62,705 bases of DNA from Bacteroidota bacterium (GTDB lineage Bacteria > Bacteroidota > Ignavibacteria > Tepidaquicellales > Tepidaquicellaceae). Positions 36,337 to 45,850 of the stretch are shown piece by piece (within the stretch, counting starts at the first letter, position 1; each line of letters begins with the position of its first letter). Both the position numbers and the translations under genes were made by a program. The stretch covers positions 1 through 62,705 of the forward strand of contig JAFDZR010000008.1 in assembly GCA_018266875.1 (NCBI GenBank), read 5' to 3'. The notes under the pieces were generated by a model, which ran no database searches, was not told the origin of the DNA, and was given only the letters and a program-made list of their open reading frames with translations.

Positions 36337-37929
36337 ATGAAAGTAAAATTTTTTTTCTTGCTGCTGATCATAATTTCTGCAGCAAAAATCCATAGCCAGT
36401 CATCTCCATCGCTTATCGGTTACTGGCAGAACTGGAATGACTTTAACTGTCCCTATATCCCGCTGACTCAGATAGATACAAGTTACAGTATCATTCCTGT
36501 AGCATTCGCAGTGCCTTCTTCCGGAACTTCTTATAACATGACTTTCACGCCTGACGGCATAAGTTCTGCTGATTTTAAAAAACAGATAGATACTATGCGC
36601 ATGCGAGGAAAAACCATTCTGATCTCCATCGGCGGCGCAAACGATCCTGTAACGCTTCCGGATACAGTTAAGAGGAATACATTCATTTCCACAATGATGA
36701 ATATTATAAATACTTACGGCTTTGACGGAATTGATATTGATCTCGAAGGCGGTTCCGTTACTGTCAGCGGCGGGACGATCTCAAATCCAGTGGATGCAAA
36801 GATCATTAACCTCATTTATGCCATCAGAAAGATCATGGATAATTACAGAATTCAGTTCGGCAGGAAAATGGTCCTGACAATGGCTCCCGAAACAGCTTTT
36901 GTTCAGGGAGGAATGTCAGCTTACGGAAGTATATGGGGAGCGTATCTGCCCGTTATACATGCGCTTCGGGATTCGATTGATGTACTTCAGGTCCAGCTTT
37001 ACAACAGCGGAAGCATGTACGGAATAGACGGGAACATTTATTATCAGGGAACTGTGGATTTTATTCTTTCGCAGACAGAAGCAGTTATTCACGGATTCAA
37101 TACAGCCGGCGGATATTTCACCGGACTCAGAGCAGATCAGATAGCTGTTGGCCTTCCCGCATGTTCAAACGCTGCAGGCGGAGGATATATAATTCCGGAT
37201 TCCGTGAAGGCGGCTATACTTTATCTCAAAGGTCTTGCTCCGAAACCTGCGAGGTACACAAAGACTGCTTCGTATCCATCTCTGCGCGGCATGATGGACT
37301 GGTCTGTGAACTGGGATGCAGTTTCCACATGCGGACCGGTGTATGAATATTCGCATAATTTCAACGCAATATTCAGACCTATACAGACTATTGATCTGAA
37401 AATATTCGTAGAAGCACTTTACATTCAGTCTGCCGATACTACGCGCCGGGACACTGTTAGAGCTTTGCTGAGAGATACAATATCACCCTTTACTGTCATA
37501 GATTCAGCAAAAGGAAAAATGAATACAGCAGGAAATGTTGTTTTGAATTTCACAAAAGCTCAGAACGGCAGAGCCTACTATCTTCAGATCGATCAGAGAA
37601 ATTCAATACAGACGTGGACGAAAAGCGGTGGAGTCCTGTTTTCCGATAATAACTCAGTTTATGATCTCTCTTCAAATTCCTCACAGGCGTTCGGGAATAA
37701 TATTAAGCAGATAAATAATTCTCCTCTGAGATTCGGGATTTACAGCGGCGACGTAAATAAGGACGGAACCGTGGATCTTACTGACGGAAGTATTATAGAC
37801 AATGGTATATTGAATTTTACAACTGGTTACGTTTCCGCAGATGTGAACGGAGACGGGGTAGTGGATCTGGCGGATGCTGTATTTGCTGATAATAACGGAT
37901 ATAATTTTGTAAATAAAATCACACCTTAA
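36337..37929 (+). CDS. Secreted GH18 chitinase-like protein with EF-hand C-terminal module
   Basis: A 530-residue exported glycoside hydrolase with signal peptide MKVKFFFLLLIIISAAKIHSQ. The GH18 TIM barrel covers ~25-345: beta-1 LIGYWQNWND, beta-3 ILISIGGAND, and the catalytic D-x-x-D-x-D-x-E as FDGIDIDLEGG (Asp130, Asp133, Asp135, Glu137), followed by LTMAPE, VLQVQLYN and a final GMMDWSVNWD. All catalytic residues are intact, so chitin or related GlcNAc polymer hydrolysis is likely. It is short, with no insertion domain, like bacterial ChiC/endo-acting forms. The shared module follows from ~355: QRNSIQTWT (a variant of the usual motif), loops from ~472 (DVNKDGTVDLTD, DVNGDGVVDLAD), end NFVNKITP. 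Its 3' flank is duplicated after the LamG protein gene. Confidence 0.92.
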   Translation: MKVKFFFLLLIIISAAKIHSQSSPSLIGYWQNWNDFNCPYIPLTQIDTSYSIIPVAFAVPSSGTSYNMTFTPDGISSADFKKQIDTMRMRGKTILISIGGANDPVTLPDTVKRNTFISTMMNIINTYGFDGIDIDLEGGSVTVSGGTISNPVDAKIINLIYAIRKIMDNYRIQFGRKMVLTMAPETAFVQGGMSAYGSIWGAYLPVIHALRDSIDVLQVQLYNSGSMYGIDGNIYYQGTVDFILSQTEAVIHGFNTAGGYFTGLRADQIAVGLPACSNAAGGGYIIPDSVKAAILYLKGLAPKPARYTKTASYPSLRGMMDWSVNWDAVSTCGPVYEYSHNFNAIFRPIQTIDLKIFVEALYIQSADTTRRDTVRALLRDTISPFTVIDSAKGKMNTAGNVVLNFTKAQNGRAYYLQIDQRNSIQTWTKSGGVLFSDNNSVYDLSSNSSQAFGNNIKQINNSPLRFGIYSGDVNKDGTVDLTDGSIIDNGILNFTTGYVSADVNGDGVVDLADAVFADNNGYNFVNKITP

Positions 37930-37976
37930 AATATATTAGTGATTTGGAATTGCAAATTATGAATTTCAAATGTCAA
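37921..37976 (+). repeat. 56-bp duplicated 3' flank, copy 1
   Basis: ACACCTTAAAATATATTAGTG... to ...TCAAAT, near-identical (about 3 mismatches) to 42371-42426. It begins in the last codons of the GH18 gene and runs into the flank, ending in the CAAATGTCAAAT motif. Confidence 0.8.
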
Positions 37977-38092
37977 ATATTCAGATAGTTTCTGATTGCA
38001 GGTCGAATTAAAATACATCCAGCATATTATATTTAATTATTTTGAGTCTAATTTTTTTCATCAGAATTAATTACTTATTTACGGTAATTAAC

Positions 38093-39649
38093 TCAGGTTT
38101 TCCCGGATCTCAGTGTTTCCGTTATTGAGGTTTTATTAATTTTACTTTCCAGCCAGTAAATAATATTAAAAGCATCAAATGCATTTTTCTCAAAAGGATC
38201 TTTCAGTAATTTTTCAAGATCATGTTTCATTTCAATAAACATTTCCGATAATTCATTATTTGATTTAATATGGAATGTTCTTTTCAGATATTTCTGAATC
38301 GTATTCTCGTATTTGTAATTCTTTTTCTTTTTGCTTATAAAGTGATATGCGGATTTTAAGGCATACTCCATTGAATCAATGTAACCCAGTTCAAAATAGG
38401 AAATCAGCTGAATAATTCTTGCGTAACACTGGTAATCTTCAGACAGGTCAGTTTTTCCAAGGTTAAATATTTTTCCGTTCCAGTATATGCATTTTTCAAA
38501 GTCTTCCTGAACAAAATTGGAACAGCTCAGGAAATAATATAGAATTATTCTCTGATACAGAGTGATCTTATTTTCATATTTATCCAGATCCTTTCTGATC
38601 TCATTTTCAGCTGATCGGAGGTTTTCAGTGTTAACAGTTTTTAAAAAAATGGAAAGATTTAAAATTGAAAGAGAATAAAAAATAAATACTTTGTTGGCTT
38701 CCGTCAGTGTACCCGGAAATCTGTCCGGCATATTCCTCATTTTAAGTTCAGTGGATTTAAATTCATCATATCTGTTTGTCCTGTTCTGGGTATTCAAAAG
38801 ATTGTTTAGTGAAAAAATATAGTTATCGGGTTTTCCGGCTATTTTTTCCGGATTGTTTTCCCATAGTTTAACAGCTTCTTTTGCATTATTATATGCTTCT
38901 TCAAAATTATTATTCGTAAGGTGCAGCTGTAAATTCAGATTGTAAAAAATATATCTGCTGAAAAATGATTTTGCATTTTCAATATTTAATAACAGAGGGT
39001 CTTCAAATAATTTTTCGAAATTCTTTAAATGTTCACTTCCTCTGACTTTGCCGGATCCGAATGTCCTTAAAAATATCCCTACTTTTTCATTAAGCAGATA
39101 ATAATCAAGAAGATTTTTCTGTATATCAATATTTTCAAACTGTTCTTTGAAAATATCCTCAAACATTAATGAATAGTCTTCAGCTGAGTAAGTGTATTTG
39201 AAAATATTCCTTTCATTTGATAAAATTTCATTCCTGCTGTTAAGAAGATCTTTTTCAAAAGCGATTTTCTTTGCACGCTTCAGAAGTTTCAGACTCTGAT
39301 CATATAAGAGTTTGTCAGAGAGTATTTCAGACTGAGTCAGCAAATTTCTGACTGAAAATATATCTTTCGAATCAATATGATAAATTGAAAGCGTTTTTAA
39401 TAAAATACTATAAAGATAATTTTTGTGGAATGACAGGTTTTTTAGAAATTTTCCGGTGTAATTTCCTGACTTGATTATTTTTTCGTTATAAACATTTCCG
39501 GATGAAATCTGTTTTGATATATCATCAAATAATTTAATGTAATTTCCTTCGTCATCTGAAATAAATAATGTATATTTTTTTCTGAAGAAACGAATTTCTC
39601 TGTCTGACATAGCTGCTATTAACTGAAATATCTCATCTGACTGTCTCAT
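38093..39649 (-). CDS. Unknown helical protein, distant relative of the 'SPxFNK' family (member C)
   Basis: A 518-residue cytoplasmic-looking protein with no signal peptide. The N-terminus (IFQLIAAMSDREIRFFRKKY, then NYIKLFDDISK, KFLKNLSFHKNYLYSILLKTL) has the same design as the other family members but a different sequence. The C-terminus ends FDAFNIIYWLESKI, comparable to the W-L-x-x-K-I end of members A, B and D-G. The interior is Lys/Asn/Phe/Tyr-rich and helical. I recall a Bacteroidota hypothetical family ending in a similar F-x-F-x-x-W-L-E-S-K-I; no function is known. It is convergent with the GH18 gene and divergent from the LamG protein gene (291 bases). Confidence 0.75.
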   Translation of the reverse strand: MRQSDEIFQLIAAMSDREIRFFRKKYTLFISDDEGNYIKLFDDISKQISSGNVYNEKIIKSGNYTGKFLKNLSFHKNYLYSILLKTLSIYHIDSKDIFSVRNLLTQSEILSDKLLYDQSLKLLKRAKKIAFEKDLLNSRNEILSNERNIFKYTYSAEDYSLMFEDIFKEQFENIDIQKNLLDYYLLNEKVGIFLRTFGSGKVRGSEHLKNFEKLFEDPLLLNIENAKSFFSRYIFYNLNLQLHLTNNNFEEAYNNAKEAVKLWENNPEKIAGKPDNYIFSLNNLLNTQNRTNRYDEFKSTELKMRNMPDRFPGTLTEANKVFIFYSLSILNLSIFLKTVNTENLRSAENEIRKDLDKYENKITLYQRIILYYFLSCSNFVQEDFEKCIYWNGKIFNLGKTDLSEDYQCYARIIQLISYFELGYIDSMEYALKSAYHFISKKKKNYKYENTIQKYLKRTFHIKSNNELSEMFIEMKHDLEKLLKDPFEKNAFDAFNIIYWLESKINKTSITETLRSGKT

Positions 39650-39762
39650 TCTGACTAAGGATTATTGGATATAATATTACAAAAATAGCGATTTACGTTT
39701 AAAATTAATCATTTATATTTTTTATTGTAAGATCCTAAACTAAGATTGGGATTATTTCGATT

Positions 39763-39792
39763 TTATCAAATTATTGATAAATAATATCTTTG
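39763..39792 (+). promoter_or_regulatory. Inverted repeat abutting a Bacteroidota-type -7 box
   Basis: TTATCAA-ATTA-TTGATAA (39763-39780) is a perfect 7-bp inverted repeat with a 4-base spacer. Five bases later TATCTTTG (39785-39792) fits the Bacteroidota -7 consensus TAnnTTTG exactly. The repeat occupies the -33 to -15 zone, where a repressor or activator could sit. The LamG protein gene starts at 39941 and helical member C starts divergently at 39649. Confidence 0.45.
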
Positions 39793-39940
39793 TAATGAAA
39801 ATTGATTCGTCATTACCTGAAAAGTATTTGAATGATTTATATACTCTAAAATAAAAATCAGTTGATTAGCGGAAATACAGAGCTGCTTTTTGAGTTGAAC
39901 GGTTCACATTATTTTATTTATTAACTTATTTTTTTTAATT

Positions 39941-42379
39941 ATGAAAAAATTCCATAAACAAATTCTTTCTGTTTTGATTTTTACAGGTTTACTCATTTCG
40001 GATTCGGTGAATGCACAAATGTACTGGAATCATGCCGGATCATTTGCAGGAAATTCATCAAGTTATATTTCAGTTCCAAATTCCGCTTCACTGGAATTAA
40101 CCGGAAGTTTCACACTTGAAGCCTGGATTAATCCGACCATCGTAACAGGGATTGCAAAAGGAATTATTTCAAAAGGCGGAGTGAAAGGTACCTCACTGAA
40201 GTATGCCTTAAGAATACTTAATGGGAGGATTTCATTGTCTACCAATGGTGCTCAGAGGCTTATCTCAAAAGCTTCGACTTCAATAAATTCAAATGTATGG
40301 ACACATGTTGCGGCCAATTATAATTCCTCTTTAGATCAGTTTCAAATAATGATTAACGGATCGCTTGATACTTCATGTATAATATCCGGAGCAGCGCCAA
40401 CTTCAAATCCGGATTCACTATTTATAGGAATATCAGGAACTTCCACTCCTTTTCCCGGACTCCTTGACGAAGTCAGGATCTGGAATACCAGTCTCAGCAG
40501 TGTTCAGATATTTGCTTTTATGAAAACCTCAATGGGAATATGCGGGGATTTTACTTCCGGTAATCTTGTACTGTCAATTCCGTTTCAGAATAATACCGGT
40601 GAGGGAACAATATTTTCAGTAATGGATTATTCTGATAATTTGAATAACGGAAACATAAGAAATGTAACAGGTGTAAATCTTTCCGACAGACCGTCCGGTA
40701 ATCATCATTACAGCGACTGCATATTCTTTCCATCGACCCCGGGATTTCTCTCCGGCCAGGATAATCCGAGTATCAGCCCTGTTAACAAAATGACTATTGA
40801 ATTCTGGATATATCCCAAAACTGACAATTACGGAATTCTTTACAAAGGATCTTATACTTCACTTTCTCCTGACTATGGAATGACTGTTACATCAGGTAAA
40901 TTAAATGCATACATAAATAATACTCTTATTACTTCAACTGATTCCGTAAAAAAAGAAAGATGGTCCCATATTGCATTTACATATTTCGGTACTACCGGAA
41001 GATTCGAGTTTTATGTTAACGGTAAAAGAGGTACCTCGGGCAATATTGCGCCTGGAAATATAAATGACGGAAATGATTCACTTATAATCGGATCTTTTCC
41101 GAGTCTTGCTCATTGTACAGGATATCTTGATGAATTCAGAATTTCTCATGAAGTGAAAAGCAGTAATGACATCAATGCCCATATGTTTTCATCAATAAAC
41201 GAATCCAATGATAATGATGCAGTTCTGAATGCTGTTTACAATTTTGACGGATCGAATCTCCCGAATACGAACGGAGGACCTAGATTATATTTCAGAGGGA
41301 ATATTTCTTATAATTTTAACGGAGCATTTTTTTCAGAATCAAGACTTTCTCCTGTAATTAATTTTTCTCCCGGACAGTCACTTTCAGGTTATTATTTGAA
41401 TTATTCTAATAAAAGAATACCTGCTTCAGGCTCTTCAGGCACTATAAAAGATACAATCGAGATCTTAAATTCTGAAATCATCTCTGACCTGAATATATTT
41501 GTTGCAATCAATCACAGAAGAACTGAAAATCTGAAAATAACAATTACTAATCCAATTGGGGCATCCGCTGAAATTTTTGCTAACTTCAGACTTCTTGACA
41601 GTAATGATAATATAGTAACAATCTTTGACTCAGATGCAGACAGTTCGCTGCTCAGCAACAAATATGTAAATTTCGGTCCGAAAATTAAACCTCTTTTTGA
41701 CATTAATGCAATTTACGGGGGTTCAAATTCCAAGGGTAAATGGATTTTAAGTGTTACTGATGAAGGAGGATCAGATACTGGATTTATTTCAGGATGGGGT
41801 CTTCAGATAAATAATAAAATTTCCATACCATTTAATCTGGAATGTACGGGATTATTGGAAGGAATATATAATCCGGCATCAAATTCACAGATACCGGATA
41901 CTATGAGATATTATCTTCGATCCGGTATTTTTCCTTATTCTATAATTGATTCATCAAAATCCGCTGTGAATTCAGCAGGAACCGGAAATGCTTTATTTAC
42001 AAAGGCTCAGACACAGACAGATTATTTCCTTGTTTTGAAACACCGTAATTCAATAGAAACCTGGAGTTCTTCTTTAATAAAATTTTCTCAATTCAATAAT
42101 CAGGCGCAGTATAACTTTTCAGATATATCTTCAAAGGCTTTTGGAGATAATATGAAACAAGTCGACACTAGTCCTATTCGCTATGGTTTTTACGGCGGAG
42201 ATGTAAATCAGGACGGGACTATAGACCTTACAGACGGAAGTCTTATCGATAATGACGCCTTTAATTTTATATCAGGCTATGTTCCTACGGATATTAACGG
42301 TGACGGAGTTACAGATCTTGCTGATGCGGTGTTTGCTGATAATAATGCGTTTAATTTTGTAAGTAAAATTACACCTTAA
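39941..42379 (+). CDS. Secreted LamG/P-domain protein with EF-hand C-terminal module
   Basis: An 812-residue exported protein with signal peptide MKKFHKQILSVLIFTGLLISDSVNA. It has two concanavalin-A-like LamG domains (about 40-205, with LTGSFTLEAWINP, VWTHVAANYNS, LLDEVRIWN; and about 270-430, with MTIEFWIYP, RWSHIAFTY, YLDEFRIS). A proprotein-convertase P-domain-like beta-barrel follows (~490-625, LNIFVAINHRRTENLKITI, GKWILSVTDEGGSDTGFISG). The shared module comes from ~630: KHRNSIETWS, loops from ~754 (DVNQDGTIDLTD, DINGDGVTDLAD), end NFVSKITP. Probably a carbohydrate-binding surface protein. No protease domain accompanies the P-domain, which is unusual for that domain but known in Bacteroidota secreted proteins. 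Confidence 0.86.
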   Translation: MKKFHKQILSVLIFTGLLISDSVNAQMYWNHAGSFAGNSSSYISVPNSASLELTGSFTLEAWINPTIVTGIAKGIISKGGVKGTSLKYALRILNGRISLSTNGAQRLISKASTSINSNVWTHVAANYNSSLDQFQIMINGSLDTSCIISGAAPTSNPDSLFIGISGTSTPFPGLLDEVRIWNTSLSSVQIFAFMKTSMGICGDFTSGNLVLSIPFQNNTGEGTIFSVMDYSDNLNNGNIRNVTGVNLSDRPSGNHHYSDCIFFPSTPGFLSGQDNPSISPVNKMTIEFWIYPKTDNYGILYKGSYTSLSPDYGMTVTSGKLNAYINNTLITSTDSVKKERWSHIAFTYFGTTGRFEFYVNGKRGTSGNIAPGNINDGNDSLIIGSFPSLAHCTGYLDEFRISHEVKSSNDINAHMFSSINESNDNDAVLNAVYNFDGSNLPNTNGGPRLYFRGNISYNFNGAFFSESRLSPVINFSPGQSLSGYYLNYSNKRIPASGSSGTIKDTIEILNSEIISDLNIFVAINHRRTENLKITITNPIGASAEIFANFRLLDSNDNIVTIFDSDADSSLLSNKYVNFGPKIKPLFDINAIYGGSNSKGKWILSVTDEGGSDTGFISGWGLQINNKISIPFNLECTGLLEGIYNPASNSQIPDTMRYYLRSGIFPYSIIDSSKSAVNSAGTGNALFTKAQTQTDYFLVLKHRNSIETWSSSLIKFSQFNNQAQYNFSDISSKAFGDNMKQVDTSPIRYGFYGGDVNQDGTIDLTDGSLIDNDAFNFISGYVPTDINGDGVTDLADAVFADNNAFNFVSKITP

Positions 42380-42426
42380 AATATATTAGTGATTTGGAAT
42401 TACAAATTATGAATCTCAAATATCAA
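42371..42426 (+). repeat. 56-bp duplicated 3' flank, copy 2
   Basis: Partner of 37921-37976. It includes the last codons and the non-coding flank of the LamG protein gene, with about 3 mismatches. Confidence 0.8.
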
Positions 42427-42820
42427 ACAGGTTGTGATTGTTTAATGATAAGAAGTATTTTATTCGGGTAGTTTATTTAGTAGAAATTTATTAAAAAACA
42501 GTACAAAGAGTCGCAAAAAAGTACGAGACTCTGTGCCAATATTAAAACTCAATTGCGTATTACGAATGTGAATTAGCTGAATTATGATATTCGGAAACCA
42601 AACACAAATTGATAAAACACATCTCACCCTAAATCCTTTCAGGGAAGGTTATATCTTGGATCTGTGATGATTAAAAATATTTAATCCTTGCAACTATTGT
42701 AAAAAATATTTTTTGAATCCACAAAGAATCATAAGGTTTTTTAATTAAAATAAATATTTTTGAAGAGTCTAAAAATTTAAACCAGCAACATTATTTTATT
42801 AAAATAAATCAAAAATAATC
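42427..42820. other. Non-coding region
   Basis: A weak imperfect hairpin (AGAGTC/GACTCT, about 42507-42532) may terminate the LamG gene. Nothing else is recognised. Confidence 0.4.
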
Positions 42821-42946
42821 ATGCTTACGTTAATGAGAGAATTAGTTGATGTAGAATCAGGCGACAAAGCAATTAAAGACGGATCACTTTGGAAAGTGAT
42901 AGAAGAAACAATGGAAAAATCAAACCTGAAAGTGCTTACTTCTTAA
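42821..42946 (+). CDS. Possible 41-residue small protein, stop-split frame
   Basis: ATG at 42821 opens a 41-codon frame (MLTLMRELVDVESGDKAIKD..., ending LKVLTS) closed by TAA at 42944-42946. The same frame continues after the stop for 26 sense codons (LIVEFSPVMNIDDLRKDLGE...) to TAA at 43025-43027, with equally protein-like, charged composition. So it is either a short peptide gene followed by a separate one from ATG 42971, or a small gene broken by a nonsense mutation. No family is recognised. It is convergent with the beta-repeat protein gene at 43118. Confidence 0.35.
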   Translation: MLTLMRELVDVESGDKAIKDGSLWKVIEETMEKSNLKVLTS

Positions 42947-43117
42947 CTGATTGTGGAATTCAGTCCGGTGATGAATATTGATGATCTGAGAAAAGATCTG
43001 GGTGAGTTTATGAGTTCGATGAAATAATATCTGTGATTTATTGTAATTCCAAAAAGAACTGAAAAAATTTTGAAGTTTAAAAATTTCAAATAATTAATCA
43101 GGTGAATTGTAAGTAAT

Positions 43118-44164
43118 TTATTTACGCTGAGCATGAACAGGCTTAGTCGGTTCAGAAAGTAAAATTATCTGTCTTCCGTCTTTAAGTTTTATCCTTATGG
43201 AGATCTGATTTAAATCATTAAAAGAAACTGCATTAACTGCAGTTTCCTCTACTACTGAATCAAACATTGTATCTCCATTTGATAAGACTTTCAGAATATT
43301 CTCACCGGAGCATTCATACAATCCCATATGTCCGTTTTCTGAATTAGCAGAAAAAAATATTTTACCGGAATTATTAATGAAGGCATTTCTGAAACTTTCA
43401 AACTGATCATTTTTTTCGGCAATTGTAATGTATTGTCCGTCATTATAACAGAATATGCCTTCGGTTCCGTTTTTATCAACAGCTTTAAAAACCAAAATTC
43501 CTGTATCGTTGAATCCGAAAAAATTACCGATATCGCTGAAGCCGCTTATTGAATCTGTTTTAAATTCCCCGGTTACGTTTCCGTATATGAAAATACCATG
43601 ACTGCCGTTTTTTAACTTAGCTCTGTATGCCACAGAACCTGAATTGTTGATCACAGGAATTCCATAAAATTCCTTATAGATATTTTCAGTATCAGCAATT
43701 TTTTTAAATCCGGAAGTACCTCCCACATATATCCCGCTGTAATCTTTATTCATGTCTGCACGAAATGTAACAGAATCATTTTCATTTATTGAAGGACCCA
43801 GAGGACCAACGATCCCGCAGTTATTTTCTGTTAGGGAAATAACTTCTGATCTGCCGTTTTTCAATAGAACTACAGCCTGCCTGCCGGTTCTCATTTCAGC
43901 ATAAAAACACATACTTTTATTGTCGTTAATATCAGGATGACTGTAAAATTCAATGAATGAATCTGCAGAAGTATCTGCAGCTTTAATAATACTGTTACCG
44001 TTTCCAATAAAGATTCCTGAATCTCCGTTCTCAAGCTCCGCCTGAAAAGCAACTTCTCCTAAATTATTAACGGATGCCACATAAGGTGAAAAATCTTTAA
44101 ACCGGTCTCCTGTTTCTGCAATTAACTTAAAAACATTATTACTTTTTTGAATCAATTTATTCAA
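43118..44164 (-). CDS. Tandem beta-repeat (propeller-like) protein without signal peptide
   Basis: A 348-residue protein made of about six repeats of ~50 residues. Each follows the pattern 'I-N-x-x-G-x-V-x-F-x-A-x-x-x-x-G-x-x-G-I-F/Y' (VNNLGEVAFQAELENGDSG, INENDSVTFRADMNKDYSG, INNSGSVAYRAKLKNGSHG, INNSGKIFFSANSENGHMG). This resembles the DUF7453-like choice-of-anchor tandem-repeat proteins known from cyanobacteria and planctomycetes, and probably forms a beta-propeller. No signal peptide or membrane segment is visible. Its start lies 18 bases after the asparagine synthetase gene on the same strand, so the two are likely co-transcribed. A functional link to asparagine metabolism is not obvious. 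Confidence 0.75.
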   Translation of the reverse strand: MNKLIQKSNNVFKLIAETGDRFKDFSPYVASVNNLGEVAFQAELENGDSGIFIGNGNSIIKAADTSADSFIEFYSHPDINDNKSMCFYAEMRTGRQAVVLLKNGRSEVISLTENNCGIVGPLGPSINENDSVTFRADMNKDYSGIYVGGTSGFKKIADTENIYKEFYGIPVINNSGSVAYRAKLKNGSHGIFIYGNVTGEFKTDSISGFSDIGNFFGFNDTGILVFKAVDKNGTEGIFCYNDGQYITIAEKNDQFESFRNAFINNSGKIFFSANSENGHMGLYECSGENILKVLSNGDTMFDSVVEETAVNAVSFNDLNQISIRIKLKDGRQIILLSEPTKPVHAQRK

Positions 44165-44182
44165 CTATTCATAATGAATAAC

Positions 44183-45850
44183 CTATTTATATGCTTCGTT
44201 ATGAACAGATTTCACAGCTCTTCCTGACGGATCATTTGCATTCTGAAAAGACGCATCCCATGCCAGAGCTTCAGGTGTGCTGCATGCTACTGACTTCACT
44301 GACGGTACGCATTTCGCAGCTGAATCAGACGGAAAATGTTCACTGAAAATCGATCTGTATCTGTATTCTTCTTTGGATTTAGGAGGATTAATGTGAAAAC
44401 GGTATTCAGCATTTGCGAGCATTTCATCTGTAACCTCTTTTTCGGCAACTTCCTTCAGCGTATCAATCCAGCTGTATCCGACTCCGTCTGAGAACTGTTC
44501 TTTCTGTCTCCATAAAATATTTTCCGGTAAATATTCTTCAAACGCTTTTCTGAGTATCCACTTCTCAATCTTTCCATCGCCTGCCATTTTATCTTTAGGA
44601 TTCAGTCTCATTGATACGTCGAGAAAATCTTTATCAAGAAAAGGCACACGTCCTTCAATTCCCCATGAAGCGAGAGATTTATTGGCGCGGAGACAATCGT
44701 AAAGATGAAGCTTTCCGAGTTTGCGGATGGTTTCCTCATGAAATGATCTTGCGTCAGGTGCTTTATGGAAATAAAGATATCCGCCGAAAATTTCATCAGC
44801 GCCTTCTCCCGACAGAACCATCTTTATTCCCATGGATTTTATGACTCTTGCGAGAAGATACATCGGAGTGGATGCGCGTATCGTTGTTACGTCATAAGTC
44901 TCAATGTGATAGATCACGTCGCTGATCGCATCGAGACCTTCCTGTATTGTAAAATGTATTTCGTGATGTACAGAACCGATATGATCAGCGACTTTCTGAG
45001 CCGCTGCAAGATCAGGCGAACCTTCAAGTCCGATTGCAAAGGAATGTAGCTGCGGATACCATGCCTGCTGCGTATCATCAGACTCTATACGTTTGGCAGA
45101 ATATTTTTTTGTGACAGCTGATATAATTGAAGAATCCAATCCGCCGGAAAGAAGTACTCCGTATGGAACGTCTGACATTAGCTGTCTGTGAACAGCCTTT
45201 TCAAGACTTTCACGCAATTCATCAATGTCAGATTCATTTTTTTCAACGTTTTTAAATTCCGACCAGTCACGCTTATACCATTTTCTTAATTCCTGGCCTT
45301 CTTTACTGTCTATATAATGTCCCGGGAGAAATTCCTGAAATTTACTGCAGACACCTTCAAGCGCTTTTAATTCCGAAGCTACATAAAAATTCCCTGACTG
45401 ATCCCAGCCCATATATAAAGGAATAATACCGATATGATCGCGGGCAATGAAATAGGAATCATTTTCCTCATCATAGAGCGCGAATGCAAAGATCCCGTTT
45501 AATTCATCCAGGAAATCTGTCCCTTTTTTTCTGTAAAGCGCGAGAATTATCTCGCAGTCGGATTGCGTAAGGAAAATATAATCGCCGACTTCTTTTCTTA
45601 ATTCTTTATGATTGTAGATTTCACCGTTGGCAGCGAGGATCAATTTTCTGTCATCGCTGTAAAGAGGCTGCCTTCCGGATGCCGGATCCACAATGGCGAG
45701 ACGCTCATGTGCAAAGATGACTTTATCACTGCTGTAAACGCCTGACCAGTCCGGTCCGCGGTGACGGACTTTCTTTGACATCTCGAGTACATTCTGTCTT
45801 AGACTGTTAATATTGTTATTATTACTGAAAACACATACAATACCGCACAT
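44183..45850 (-). CDS. asnB: Asparagine synthetase B (glutamine-hydrolysing)
   Basis: A 555-residue enzyme making asparagine from aspartate, glutamine and ATP in the cytoplasm. The class II glutaminase domain begins with the catalytic Cys2 (MCGIV), with RGPDWSG, NGEIYNH and the oxyanion region conserved. The synthetase domain has the PP-loop SGGLDSS (from residue 235) and LSGEGADEIFGGY. The C-terminus (SVKSVACSTPEALAWDASF... NDPSGRAV) matches the E. coli AsnB type, and length is as expected (554 in E. coli). This is a housekeeping enzyme, not a lasso-peptide cyclase. It is upstream of the beta-repeat protein in a two-gene operon. Confidence 0.96.
   Translation of the reverse strand: MCGIVCVFSNNNNINSLRQNVLEMSKKVRHRGPDWSGVYSSDKVIFAHERLAIVDPASGRQPLYSDDRKLILAANGEIYNHKELRKEVGDYIFLTQSDCEIILALYRKKGTDFLDELNGIFAFALYDEENDSYFIARDHIGIIPLYMGWDQSGNFYVASELKALEGVCSKFQEFLPGHYIDSKEGQELRKWYKRDWSEFKNVEKNESDIDELRESLEKAVHRQLMSDVPYGVLLSGGLDSSIISAVTKKYSAKRIESDDTQQAWYPQLHSFAIGLEGSPDLAAAQKVADHIGSVHHEIHFTIQEGLDAISDVIYHIETYDVTTIRASTPMYLLARVIKSMGIKMVLSGEGADEIFGGYLYFHKAPDARSFHEETIRKLGKLHLYDCLRANKSLASWGIEGRVPFLDKDFLDVSMRLNPKDKMAGDGKIEKWILRKAFEEYLPENILWRQKEQFSDGVGYSWIDTLKEVAEKEVTDEMLANAEYRFHINPPKSKEEYRYRSIFSEHFPSDSAAKCVPSVKSVACSTPEALAWDASFQNANDPSGRAVKSVHNEAYK

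Noticed and set aside
39941-42379. Proprotein-convertase protease
   Set aside because: Only the P-domain-like barrel is present; there is no S8 catalytic domain in this protein.
44183-45850. Asparagine-synthetase-like lasso-peptide cyclase with a nearby precursor peptide
   Set aside because: The protein has Cys2, a full glutaminase domain and a C-terminus like standard AsnB; no lasso B protein or precursor-like peptide with a leader is adjacent on the same strand.
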